This document shows, piece after piece, positions 10,491 through 23,600 of a stretch of DNA of 64,000 nt. Within the stretch, counting starts at the first letter, position 1, and the number at the start of each line of letters is the position of its first letter. The position numbers and the translations under genes are program-made. The notes under the pieces are model-generated. The model was not told the origin of the DNA and searched no databases. It was given only the letters and a program-made list of their open reading frames with translations. This DNA is from Cryptomeria japonica (Eukaryota; Streptophyta; Pinopsida; Cupressales; Cupressaceae). The stretch lies in the NCBI RefSeq assembly GCF_030272615.1, contig NC_081413.1, positions 606,176,709 through 606,240,708 of the forward strand, read 5' to 3'.

Positions 10491-11843
10491 ATATAAAAAA
10501 ATGGGTTTTGACCTTCCTTTTAAATAATTAAGATTGATTCATATTCAACACATGTATGATTAAGACACCATTTTTTCAAAATCAAAATATAGTGATTTTT
10601 TTTTGGTAACATGTACAATTACAAAGTTGTTAACCAAAATAAACATACCACTAAAAGAATGAAGCAAATTCATATAAAAATAATAGCTTTGAGACAAATC
10701 ATCAATCTAAGATCAAGATTATATTTCAAAATTATACACAATTTTATATATATATATAAGGTATTGCAAATTAAATTACTGCATCTTGTATGCACATATC
10801 AAATTATACTCTATAAGATATAATTTTTTGTATATATTTATGTGGACATGACCCTTACACCTTCTTTAGATACAAGTGGTAGTTTATTTTTACAGCAAGT
10901 GGTAGTTTATTTTGAATCATCTTGCAGTGGTTTTCCTTAACTTTCAACCTTAGATTTTAAATAAGAGGTTGTCCATCTCATATAGGAGACACCTTTGGCG
11001 TTAATAAGGTCAGTGCCCTTCTTAAAGGTCTCAAAACAATGCCATTGAATACCTTTATTTATGGTTGTTACAAATTTACGATTCACAAATAATGCCTAAC
11101 TTGCATACACAATTCACACTTTTTTCTTTGGAATCTAAAGGAAATTAGTGAAGATTATATAATTCTTGTATTTCCCCAATGTTGCACAGGGTTTCAATAG
11201 ATTGTTATGTCTCCCAATTTCACAATTTCCAGAGTTTAATTGAGAATATTTTGGTAGGAGGATTAAGGACTCATATTTTTTATCATTTACGACAATCTGG
11301 CGTAGGATTATTTAATTGCAATGTGAAAAGCATGATGTATATGACTGGTCTAGTTCAAAGGTTTCATTATTTTATGTTTTTTTAATGTAAATAGAGTTAA
11401 TAGATAAAAAAACATCAGAGGCTGGTCATTTGGACCAAAAGTGTGGGTGGTATATAGATGTCCAGTCTAAAGAGGAAAATAATAGGCCCCTGTAGGTAGT
11501 GAGGATTTGTGAAGAAATAAAATAATAATAAGTTTTGTTAGAGTGAAGCATTTTAGGTTAAGTTCTCTAGTCGTTGATCTCTTCACCAGATGGACGACTC
11601 ATATCTCTTGAGTAATTTTGAAACAAGTTCAAAGCTTTATCTATTTACCCGTGCCTTCATTGCATTTATATTCCTTGTCGTTTATAACATTATCTATCTT
11701 TATAAGGGAAAACTATTTTTGTATGGGGTAAAAGTTTAACCTGTTGCAATATTTCATTAATAACATTACTTGGAACCTGTTAATATTAAAAAATGACATA
11801 TTTATTATTCGCTTTAAAAAATGTTAATGGGAAGAATAGCATC
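10491..11843. other. AT-rich intergenic DNA, nothing recognised
   Basis: Only short chance frames are present. Small direct repeats (CAAGTGGTAGTTTATTTT at about 10874 and 10895) are the only structure noted. Confidence 0.6.
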
Positions 11844-12735
<892 letters not shown>

Positions 12736-13204
12736 GTAATAACTTTAGCCAGATTGATACTAATTTTTATTGTAAATTGGTATGCAATTTTTATCAAGTT
12801 TAAGAAAACTCTTTATTGTAGGCTTTGATCACAACGAGAGTTCTAGCAAGATTACAAAAGATGCATATGTTAAGACCAATATTTTATTGTTATCTATTGT
12901 TTCCAATAGAGTGTGGTAGAAAAACCTTATAACTTGGACTCTCTCCTTCCATCTCTCCCTCTCTATATATTTATCCCTCTCTATTACCCCCTCTATCTTT
13001 CCCAAGTTATATCTATCTCTATATATTTATCTCTCATCTCCCCTCCCTCTCTCTTCTATTCACTCCATCTCTCCCTCCATATCTCTATTGAGTTATCTCT
13101 CTCCCTATCTCTCTACCTCTTACACTATACCTCTCTATATCTTTATATCGCCTTCTATCTATATATCTCCCTCTCTCTTCCCCTCCCCCTGTCTATATAT
13201 TGAG

Positions 13205-13205
<1 letters not shown>

Positions 13206-13300
<95 letters not shown>
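13206..13300. repeat. CT then AT dinucleotide microsatellite
   Basis: CT units run at 13206-13266 and AT units at 13267-13294, with a short TATAT tail. It follows a 250-bp pyrimidine-rich stretch (about 12950-13205) of imperfect TCTCTC and TATATCT words. Confidence 0.95.
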
Positions 13301-15351
13301 CTCCTTATTATAAACATAACATGAGCTTATTGATAATGGAGGTTGATTATCTTCATGATTTAAAGGTTTTGTTTAAGTCATGTTTGGATATCTGAAAGTG
13401 GATGCATAGTTGATTTAAACTTATCACTTCCTTATGGAGACCTTTGGTGTACAAACAACATCATTTGCTAAATACCCTACCAAATGACTTTATATACTAC
13501 ATAAATATATACAAAAAATAGACCAAAAAATTCCTTAATTGACTTTCCACACCTCTTCGGTATACCCGTTGCACACCAAAGTGCAATTGCTCGTGTTAAT
13601 GTAATTCACTAGGATGAAAGATGATCTCTATGTGGTTTGATATTGATGGTACAATTTAATTACCAAAATAAATACAAGAAATGGCAAATTTATCTTTCTA
13701 ATAAAAGACCCAGCGCATGCTCTTACACACATTTTTCAAACTCGGTCAATATCACGTGCTTTGAAGTTTTAAGTTTGTTTATTTACCAATATGCTTTAAA
13801 GTTTATTTATCACGTGCTTTGAAATTTGTTTCCCACGTGCGTGGAAATTGTTGAATAGAATTATTTTGACTCAACGTTGTGGAAACTTTTCTCACCAGCA
13901 TGGTCCGTATAACGTGCGGAGGAATTTTGTATTGAAATCAAAACGTACATTCATTCAAAATAGTTTATGCAATTCGGACTCATCTTTAAATTTTATTCAG
14001 TCCACGAATTACCAAACACACATGAAAATATAACATTTAAACATAAAACTAATCCTTACAAGTGTAATCCCTTTTTATTTGGAACTTAAAACTAAAAGCA
14101 TTTAAACATATTTTAGATTTTTCAATTGAAAAACTAAAAGTTGAGCTGGTTCAAGAAGAGGTGGTGGATTATAAAAATGTTTGGAAGATGAAGATAAGGA
14201 GGTGTGACAACATTATTAAAATCTTAGTTTTTATGGCATTAGTGATATCAGCTTTCCACAATCATAATATATCTTTATGTTATTTTTGGATTTGATTGTG
14301 TGTTTATTTACAAATAAGAGACACGATAAAATTTAGAAACAACATAAAGATATATTTTATGTCATTGTTTTGATGAATAAAGAGATGGACAAATTAGGGG
14401 GTCATTGCGTATAGAGACTAGCCCCCTACCTTGAGAGTAACTAGAGGCCTTTCCTTGCATGCACTTGCCTATAGCCCCCAATTGCTAATACGACTTTTCC
14501 ATTGATGATGTTAGTCCTACAAAATAAATTCCATACCTCTAACATCATAGTTATAACCTATACCTATTAATGATGACATAACATCTATGTAGGGAAAATA
14601 TTTTGATTGATATGCCAATTTTCTATGTAGCAATGAAGACCATGCTTGTTAGACCTACATAAATACATGTCAATATAGATCCATATAGTCATGTAAGTTT
14701 TTGACAATACGTTTTATAAACCTTAGAAAATGCTCATTATTTTTAAGTGTCAAACCCTAACAATTTTTATATCAATTTATATAGTTTTTGTCCTTTTGAG
14801 CTCAATTACAAGATCTATTTTGCATTATGATTCACCATATAAATTTACCTTGGTGAAACATCTCTAAAAAAAGGTGAGGAATTATAGATGTAGAGCTTTG
14901 ATGCCATATAAGAGTTTAATCAATCCCACATGAGCCCATGATAACCTACAATTGAAACAACCTTCCACACAAGATAAGCAATGGAAATGATATGAAGCCG
15001 TAGAATTTATCAAATGCAAAAATGAAACTTGTACATGTACAATGATGAAAAAATTGTTATAAAGATAAGGATGAAACCATAGGGCATACTAAGATCATAG
15101 AAAGTGTCTTACTCTTATTATATGATGCACAAAAAGTAAATGACCTAAGTAAGATTAAGTATGCAAGTGCAAAAATGACTTGATATGAAACAAGTTAGGT
15201 AATATACCATGTGTACACAAACATTGAAAGGGTAAATGGCTTAGTATTTATATAAACACAATCCAAAACATGCTAAGGAGAATGGACACTAAAATGAGTG
15301 CACTTCAATAGAGCGGAAATGGTGAAGTGGGCAAATTTTGACTTTACAAAT
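13301..15351. other. AT-rich intergenic DNA with a short CACGTGC-bearing repeat
   Basis: No gene was recognised. Between 13754 and 13845 the phrase CACGTGCTTTGAA occurs twice and a third CACGTG follows, giving three G-box-like palindromes in 90 bp. Without a neighbouring gene their role is unknown. Confidence 0.5.
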
Positions 15352-16920
15352 ACCTTGCACTTTCTCCCTTCATTTTTGACTTAATTTGATCCCTTTGTCC
15401 CAATATTATGGCTAATTTCTAATTGACATATTTTACACAAAATACGACATATAACATGTAACTTTCATTGTTATGAATCTTGATCCCTTAGTGGTCCAAA
15501 CTTGACCAAATTACTTCTATTATTTTTCTTCTTAGTTCAAAATCACAATTGTAGCCCTAACCGAGTGAAGGAGCATAAATGTGGGATTGAACCCCCCGAG
15601 CCTTCAATTTCATAGCTACTCATGGGCCTAAGTTGACTCATGGCTCACTAGTCATTCCTTGTAATCTCATGAATGAACTATTAAAAACTTTGAAATAAAG
15701 TGTTATATAAAAGGAGAGATCCTATTTTATTTAATGCATATTTGATTCATCCATCATGTCATATCATTTGAGCACTAGAGAAATGAAGAGTGTTACATTA
15801 GAAATTTAGATAATATTGATAACATATGCATTTGCATGATTTCTTGAAGTGTCTTCAATTTTTTTCCATAATTGTTGAATTGGTCCAATGGTTTGAGTAA
15901 GGCAAGAGGGGGGAAATAAGTCACCTTGCATACCCAATATAATGAAATCGACTAGTGATTATCAACACCACAAAGTCTAGACAATCGAGATGAACAAGTT
16001 CCTAAAGATAAAAATTTAAAAAATGAAGGCCATAACAAAAGGCTTGACACTCTACTAGATTATAACTATAGGCACGAGAATTAGTTCTTTAGCTACATGA
16101 TTAAACCTAAATAGAGTGCGTGCTATTTATTAATTTCTCAATATTTCACAATTTATGATTTGAGAGCTCGCATAATAGAGTTGGGACATTGATCATATTT
16201 TTCATCATAGTATCACCATATCACAAACAAAGCTAAGTACTTGCACCTTCTTTATCAATTTTGAATAGCATGCTTGTGTAGCATTTCAAGACTCAAATAA
16301 TTGTGTTAAGGTAGTTTGATTATATTTGCTTCTTGCATTTAATTATCTTACGTTAATTTTGCTAATGGTGAAAATTGTATACCTTGCACTTTTCTCTTTC
16401 ATTTTGGACTCACATTGATCCATTTGTCTCTATGTAATAATTATTGCGTAAAAATGATTATTTTTCCATGGAACTTGGCAAATAACTTGTCCTAGGAATT
16501 GTTCCTATTTGCATTTATTCACATCTTGTTTGGACTTGATCCATTTACTATCTTGGATTAGATTGTACTCATAGAAGTAATTTAGATTAGATTTGTAGTC
16601 ATGAAAATGATCCCTTCGTTTTTGAAAATAAAATACAAATTTGGGCCTAGCTTATTGTCCCTTCAATTGACCATTATGGGTCAACTTGGAGTGTAAAATA
16701 ATTGAATTACATCTTAGAGTGTTATATGTAATGGACAACTCTAATTCATTTAGAAATATAGCAAATACATGATTTGAGCACATACATGATAAAGAATTAT
16801 CCATGTTATTGACAATACAACATCCTATGGCACGCACGTGACTTCTTCTTGTCCTCAATTTTGTTTAAAAGCTATGTACATGACACATCTCATATGGTTT
16901 GACGCAAGGCAATAGTTATT
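15352..16920. repeat. diverged tandem duplication, about 1.03-kb period
   Basis: 15352-15900 and 16381-16920 align in order with gaps: ACCTTGCACTTTCTCCCTTCA versus ACCTTGCACTTTTCTCTTTCA, GTTGACTCATGG versus GGTCAACTTGGAG, AGTGTTATAT...ATTTGAGCAC in both, and TTCTTGAAGTGTCTTCAATTTT versus TTCTTCTTGTCCTCAATTTT. The copies are too diverged for a recent event. No coding frame runs through both. Confidence 0.7.
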
Positions 16921-17500
16921 CCCACATGTAAAATAGGAAGCAAAAATAAATATTTTATGCAAGGACAAATATAATAATCTGAGACAAGTGGAAAACAAAA
17001 TTCTAAAATTAGTAGATATTGAATTTACATGTAGATATTAGATTCGTAGGTTTGATTTAAATTTGCAATTGTGAATTTTCTTTTCAAGTTGTAAAAATAA
17101 AAATTAATTTGCTAAAAGAACAAATACTTTATAAATTTTGAATCATTTATTTGACTAATCATGTTTTTTTAAATAGTAACACTAATTAAAATCATATTTT
17201 GTATTAAACCTATAGTTAAACAGGTGCATTTTCTTTTTATTTAAATCTAATCATATTCATTATTTTCAAATTTGCTAAAATAGTTTAGGTAAAAATATAT
17301 GTAGAAACATAGGTATTATTTGTTTAACAAATTGAAGATTTTTTTTTTATCTTTTTTCTTTTCAAATAGAAATCCAGTGTAAGGAAAGAGGTCGGATGAG
17401 AGTCGATTATGGCTTTGGATTGAGGACAAATAATTGATTTCCCTTGTTTTTCCATCGTAGGAAGTAGGTCGGTATTCAAACTCGAAAAAGTCAATAGTCT
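16921..17500. other. AT-rich upstream region of the HMGS gene
   Basis: An AT-rich stretch without coding frames. Its last part (about 17380-17500) is less AT-rich and leads into the core promoter elements of the gene. Confidence 0.5.
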
Positions 17501-17505
17501 GCACA

Positions 17506-17511
17506 CACGTG
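17506..17511 (+). promoter_or_regulatory. G-box CACGTG in the HMGS promoter
   Basis: A perfect CACGTG palindrome lies 10 bases before the TATA-like box and 124 bases before the start codon. G-boxes bind bZIP and bHLH factors in plants. That this site is used for light, jasmonate or stress control is inference. Confidence 0.5.
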
Positions 17512-17520
17512 CGGGAGCTC

Positions 17521-17528
17521 CTATTTAA
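17521..17528 (+). promoter_or_regulatory. TATA-like box of the HMGS gene
   Basis: CTATTTAA sits about 107-114 bases upstream of the ATG. It would place the transcription start near 17550 and give a 5' leader of about 85 bases. It is the only such box close to the gene. Confidence 0.55.
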
Positions 17529-17634
17529 GCATGTCGAATGTAGAAGAAAAGCAAAGCAATTGCAAGCAGAGGAGCAATAAAATCTGACGACTGACGCTTC
17601 TTTCCTTGCCGTAAAATTTCTGTGCTAGAAGAAA

Positions 17635-20600
17635 ATGGATTCTCACCCAAAGAATGTTGGGATTTTAGCCATGGAGGTCTACTTTCCCACTACGTGTGTT
17701 CAACAGGTAAGGCCTTTCCTGCATTTTTATCATATTTGAACAGGGTTTATGGGCCCAAAGTGCTTTTTCCCTACCCACTGGTCGCTGGTTCGATTCCCAC
17801 AAAGTGCTTAGTTCAGCGGCATATTGCTGTCTGAACCGTAGGTACGGGATGTAACAAAGGGGACAGGGATGAGGATGGCGATTGGAGTGAAATTTTAGCA
17901 TATTAGATCATTGTGGACTACGGGTCATGGTGAGATTGTGATCAAATGCATTAGAATACTTACGGAAGATGTTGAGAGAGGATATGAAATGTCCGCAGTG
18001 GTTCTGTTGCAAATCGCAGCAGATTTTAGCAGCACTTAAGAGTTAATTTTTGGAATCCTGTTAATTTAATACCTCTAATCTTGAATTCATAATCTCGTTA
18101 CATGGCAAACCTAATATGGAATAAGTTCGAATGCAGTCATTCTTTTCATGTTGTAGCTATTGCAAATTCTTCAAAGCTTCTATAAAATTGAACGATATTT
18201 CAGCCTAGACCTCCTGCCAAAACTAATAGAATGCCTTTGCTACGTGCATTGCAGTACTATTGTTGTTATTTTCTAAACTCACAATAGAGTTTCTTCAAAA
18301 TTGTGACATCTTCATTATTTAAGTGGAAGATACAGAATTTAAACTTTAAAGCTACTGTGAGAATCAAAGCTTGCATGGTCTTTGAGTGGAGGGAAGATTC
18401 TTTTGTATGTCTTTGCTACATGCATTGCAGTAATATTTTTATTGTATTCTAACTCATTCTAAAAATTCTTCAACATTGGGCTATCTTCATCATTTGAGTG
18501 GAAGGTAAAGAATTTAAAGCTACAGTGAGAACCAAAGCTGGCGTTGTCTTTGACTAGTTAGAAGATTCTTTTGAGTAGAAGCTTTGGAGGCACTGTAGAT
18601 CAGTCTATATCATTGGTCACAAATCTATATAGGCAATGCAGATCCTACATGCCAAAATTTAATTATAGTATTGATTTCCTTCTGTTGTGATATTTAAACC
18701 CTATAATTAGGAAAACATCAACCAATGCAAGGAGTGCAACTAAAATTTGGATAATTAATCAGACGAGCACAAGTTTGAAATCATGAATATGGCTCAATCT
18801 CCAAGTAAAGTGCTTCTTATAAGGGGCGACCAATGTTTCTATTATATTTAGCCAAAACAACCTATTTCCAAACAGGGTTAACTTCTTTCTCAACTCATTG
18901 TCAAAGAGCACAGGTGAACCCATACCCTGAGACTCAAAACTGAGATCGTTTGGTTCATTCTTCTCTACCTGTAGGCATTGATTCTGAGCACAGTGGATAT
19001 GAATTTTTCTTTGTCTGTTGAAGTGTTACTTTCATAGTCAAAATATTCTGTTTACATATTTTTTCCTTAATTGCAGGATGCCCTGGAAGCTTTTGATGGA
19101 GTAAGTAAAGGAAAATATACAATTGGCCTTGGACAAGACTGCATGACTTTCTGCACAGATTTGGAAGATGTGATTTCTATGAGGTTTGTCTCTGTCTTTC
19201 GTATCCTTCAAATTCATTCAACTAGTTTACAAACAAATCTACATTATTATAATGAAATTTTAGAATTCTAAGGAAATGTGAATTTTTAACGCATGCTTGT
19301 ACTTACATGATTCCATTTCCCTGATCTTTTTGTAGTATTATTGCCTTAGTATGCATGCACTCTTGACAGTTCAGAGTTTTGCCACCCTTATTGTTTCATG
19401 CCACGGATAAATGAAAGCATTTTTGCTTCAGCTCTTTACTGTTGGTTGAGAGTTTTTCTTTTGTCATAAACCAGGCATACAAAGTGATCTGTAATTGGTT
19501 AAGTATTCTACGATAAGAACACTAAAACAAAGGAGTGTTTCCCACAAATAGAAAACTAGAGTATCCTTTTGACTCCAAACTTTTTTAGCTTGTTGTGTTC
19601 AAAGAACAGTAAAAACAAAGATTATTGAACTGATATTTACAAGTCTTAACTTTCTCTGTAAGAAATATGGTACAGAATAAATTGAATAAACATGCAAGAA
19701 AACGTTCCCCTTTACCTTGTGAGGGGAACAAGAGAACAGATAAATGTCCTTGTTGGCGCGGATATGTACCAAAGAGGCCTTGTTGAACTGCCAATTGGTT
19801 CAGTGCTACTTCCTTGTCGCCACTGGATTTCCCATTTTTTCCTTATTTTCCCTTTTTCTGACATGATCCATTTTGGTCCTTGGATCAAAAGAGACTCTAT
19901 AATTTGAAGGGCATTAAAACATAGAATATCTGTGTCTAGTTGCCATTGAATTCTTTATTTTCAAGCAACAAGGCATTAAGGGAATTTTAAAATTATGTCT
20001 GAGGGAGTAGAAAGGACAGCCAGTCACAATAGAATATTAGAAGATACACAACTACCATATCCTGGGTGTCTTCATGGTATTTCCACCACTTTGTAATATC
20101 CCATGCGTTCTTGTCACTTAATGATCCATTCTTTGGTTAGTTTGGTTGGAAGGTTTTTTATTTCAAGATACCGACAAGACATGTTCCACTATTAGGATAT
20201 ACATCTCTATGCTATCCATGGCTCCACCACATGTCAGAGGCATAGTTATTTGGTTTGGCTGAACTTAATGTTGTTTGCTGAATCCTCAACTTTTCAGATG
20301 AGCCATGCCTGGTCAAAATTTTAATAAGGAGAAAATCTGGAAAATGAATAATTTTTTGGTTGATTATAAATTCTATCACATAAAGAGTATCATTTGTGTT
20401 CTAAAGGAGTTGAATATATAAGGAGAGATTTTAAACGAATCCAGAAAATGACAACAAACTATATATTGAGATCTTTTCTTTTTCACTCAAAATTTCTTTT
20501 GTTTCGAATTCTATTTTTATTCATTGATGTCTATTCTTCTGTACAGAGGTCTAGATGTGTGTAAATGTTCCAAAATATAAAAAAGGAATAATATTTTTGA

Positions 20601-23600
20601 CAAACAAATGCAAATTTAGGATTAAGCTGTGTATACTTTTTTAATTCGATCTTTTGGAACACACACACAGTGATCCATCATCAGGAAAAATGTGTAGTAC
20701 TCAATACTGCATTTGTTAATCTATGGACTGTAAAAAACTAATACCATCTAATATTTTTGATGTCATACTTTTTGCTGCGTCTGTTTATAGTAGTCATCAA
20801 ATAGTGTTTGAAAATACTAAGATGTATAATTGATTTATGATGCCAAGTTTCTCACTGCTTCTTGTTTATGTTATTCAAATCAAACTTTGGTTACAGAAAT
20901 GAATTTCATGAAAGTTGTTTAACATTGCAATTAGTTATCTTTAGAACTTCATGGAAGTTGTTTTATATTGCAATTAGTCATCATATAGAATTTCATGTGC
21001 TAATTCTTCATCTGAATGCCTTGCAGCTTGACAGTTTTAACATCTCTTTTGGAAAAATATGCTATTGATCCTAAACAAATTGGCCGCCTAGAAGTCGGCA
21101 GTGAAACTGTTATCGATAAGAGCAAGTCAATAAAGACTTGGTTGATGTCAATTTTTGAGGTTTGTTCTGTTCAATTATCTTTAAAAAAGAATTGCACACA
21201 GTTCTAAGCTTGAGATTTGGACAACTTTAAGAACATTTAATTTCCGCTTTTTTACTTATGATTCTACTCAATAGAAGGGTTTATTTTTAACTACTTTATT
21301 TCAGTAATTTGAAAGAAGTAAAATATGACATATTGACATATTACTCAAACATCAGTTCTGTTTATTTCTGTAGCTTTTGATTATTCTGATTATTTTAAGA
21401 CATGATATTAGATTGTACAATGTGGGTTGATCAAGGGTAGGAAAACCATTTCTCAATGCTACATTGCTATATAGAACTATCTAATATGTTGATATATCAA
21501 CATTGTATCTTGGTGAATTACGAATTGTCTGTTTGGGGCAAAGATTATTTATGATCCAAATGTTTTAAGATCTTCTTATTTACCTATGTAGGTTCTACTT
21601 ACACCCTAACTTCTGTCTCATTTTGTTGAAATTATATTTAACTTGCAAGACTTTCTACATCTCCCTTAAGTTTCCTTTCATTAAAGAAAATCCAATCTAT
21701 TTGAAGTTGCATTTAGTGTTTTTTCCCCTTAAAACATATGTTATAGTGCTAATGTACGTTGTTCTTTGTAATTGAACAGAAGTGTGGCAATACTGAAATT
21801 GAAGGTGTGGACTCAACTAACGCATGCTATGGTGGAACTGCCGCTCTATTGAACTGTGTTAACTGGGTTGAAAGTAGTTCTTGGGATGGGCGATATGGTG
21901 TTGTTGTAGCTACAGATAGCGCAGTATGCTCTTTTCTCTATTCTGGATTTTCTTGGGGGGAAAAAATGATTTTCTCAGTGGAGAGCTTTTGTGCAATGCA
22001 CTTTTTATTATTTAAGGCATAATTTAGCAACCCAAAAAATTGTCATATTTATTATGCAGCCTGTAAAATGCATTTAGAATGTTGAATCCTTACATTTCAG
22101 ACAATTTAGGGGTTTTCAAATCGAGTATTGCCACCCTTGTTCTTCTCAACCCAGTCTTAGTACAGTCTTGTGTATGTAATATGGTTCTATACGCTTTTAA
22201 TGCTCATCAGAGAGAACTGTGTAGAAGTGGACCTTGTGATGAAAAGTCTGTGCCATTGTACGAGCTAGTTTTGTTGATTTATCTTGTTTAGTGGATGAGT
22301 TTAAAATTTAAAATTTAAAATTTTATGATTATTAAACTTTCAATATAATCAATATTTGCATTCATTTCAGGACCGTTCATTATCCAGCAATGTCTTTTTA
22401 AAGAAAAGATTTTAAATGCAATATGGATATGCATTGCTGCGATTGTTTTGTCAAAAATGATTTTTACATGCGTGGACTGACATTATTCTCTTGTTCAAGG
22501 TCTATGCTGAGGGATCAGCTCGGCCTACAGGAGGAGCAGCTGCTATTGCTATGTTGATAGGACCCAATGCTCCAATGGCATTTGAGAGCAAATACAGGGG
22601 AACCCACATGGGTCATGCATATGACTTCTATAAGCCCAATCTTGCTAGCGAGTATCCGGTTAGTTCCTCCTTTCCCTGCAGTTTTGAGCCTATAATTGTC
22701 CGTGCATTTGTAAATTTTATACTATTCATCATTGCATTTATTCCCTGGCTGGGATGCAGCATTAGAGCTTCAATCTGAAATTACATCCTGCTCTGTTTTT
22801 GGTTTTCTCAACAAGGATATCACTACATTGTGTGGGGCATTAGCTATAGGCATTTTTTTAGAACTCCTATTTCCATTTCATATTTTTAGTCCATTTTCAG
22901 ACTAATGTAGATCATATAGTTACAGACTCTGGTAAGATAAAAATGATGTTGATTCATTTGAAGTCTCGGTGATTGAGAGAACTTTGTCTCTTTGTCAAGT
23001 TTGAGTGAAAGATAAAAGCCAAACCTCTTCAGGGCCATTGTAAGCACTAGATTTAAATTTTTAAAAAGGAAACTAAATTAGATTGCATGAGTTAACTGCT
23101 TTAATGTGAAGAAAAATGGATATGTTCATACTGGGAAAATGCAGATTTGCATAGAGCAAAGTTGTATGAGGGATCTTATTTTGAAATACAAACTTTAACA
23201 TGTATATTCCTTTCTTTGCTGTTTATGCCAACTGAAATAAATTCCAGAATGCACTTGTTAGTTGATCATGAAAAGTTGGCACACAATCCATATAGCAGAA
23301 TCCAAAGCATAATTATGTGCTATTTCAAAGCTTCATTCAATAGGTGAACAGTCGATTATAGATATGCATATTAGTTCATTTGTTTGTTTATTAAAAATCA
23401 AAAGTGTCTTGTTTGTTCTCACTCTTGGCCACATGCCTTTTGTTTCCATTTGGTAATCTTGGGCAATGACATCACCCTCAGACAACTTTTGTCCTAAGAA
23501 TGATCATGAAGATGAGGTTGCTTATTCATATTATGCTTTACTGAGATGATAGCCCTGATATAGCTAGCAACCTAGATATCTTGAAAGTTGTCGTAGACAT

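Noticed and set aside
12913-13324. Reading frames rich in Ser, Leu and Tyr
   Set aside because: Translations of the CT/AT-rich microsatellite stretch.
17622-17834. 70-codon frame over HMGS exon 1
   Set aside because: It runs through the intron 1 donor in another frame. The HMGS frame from 17635 is supported by protein similarity and splice sites.
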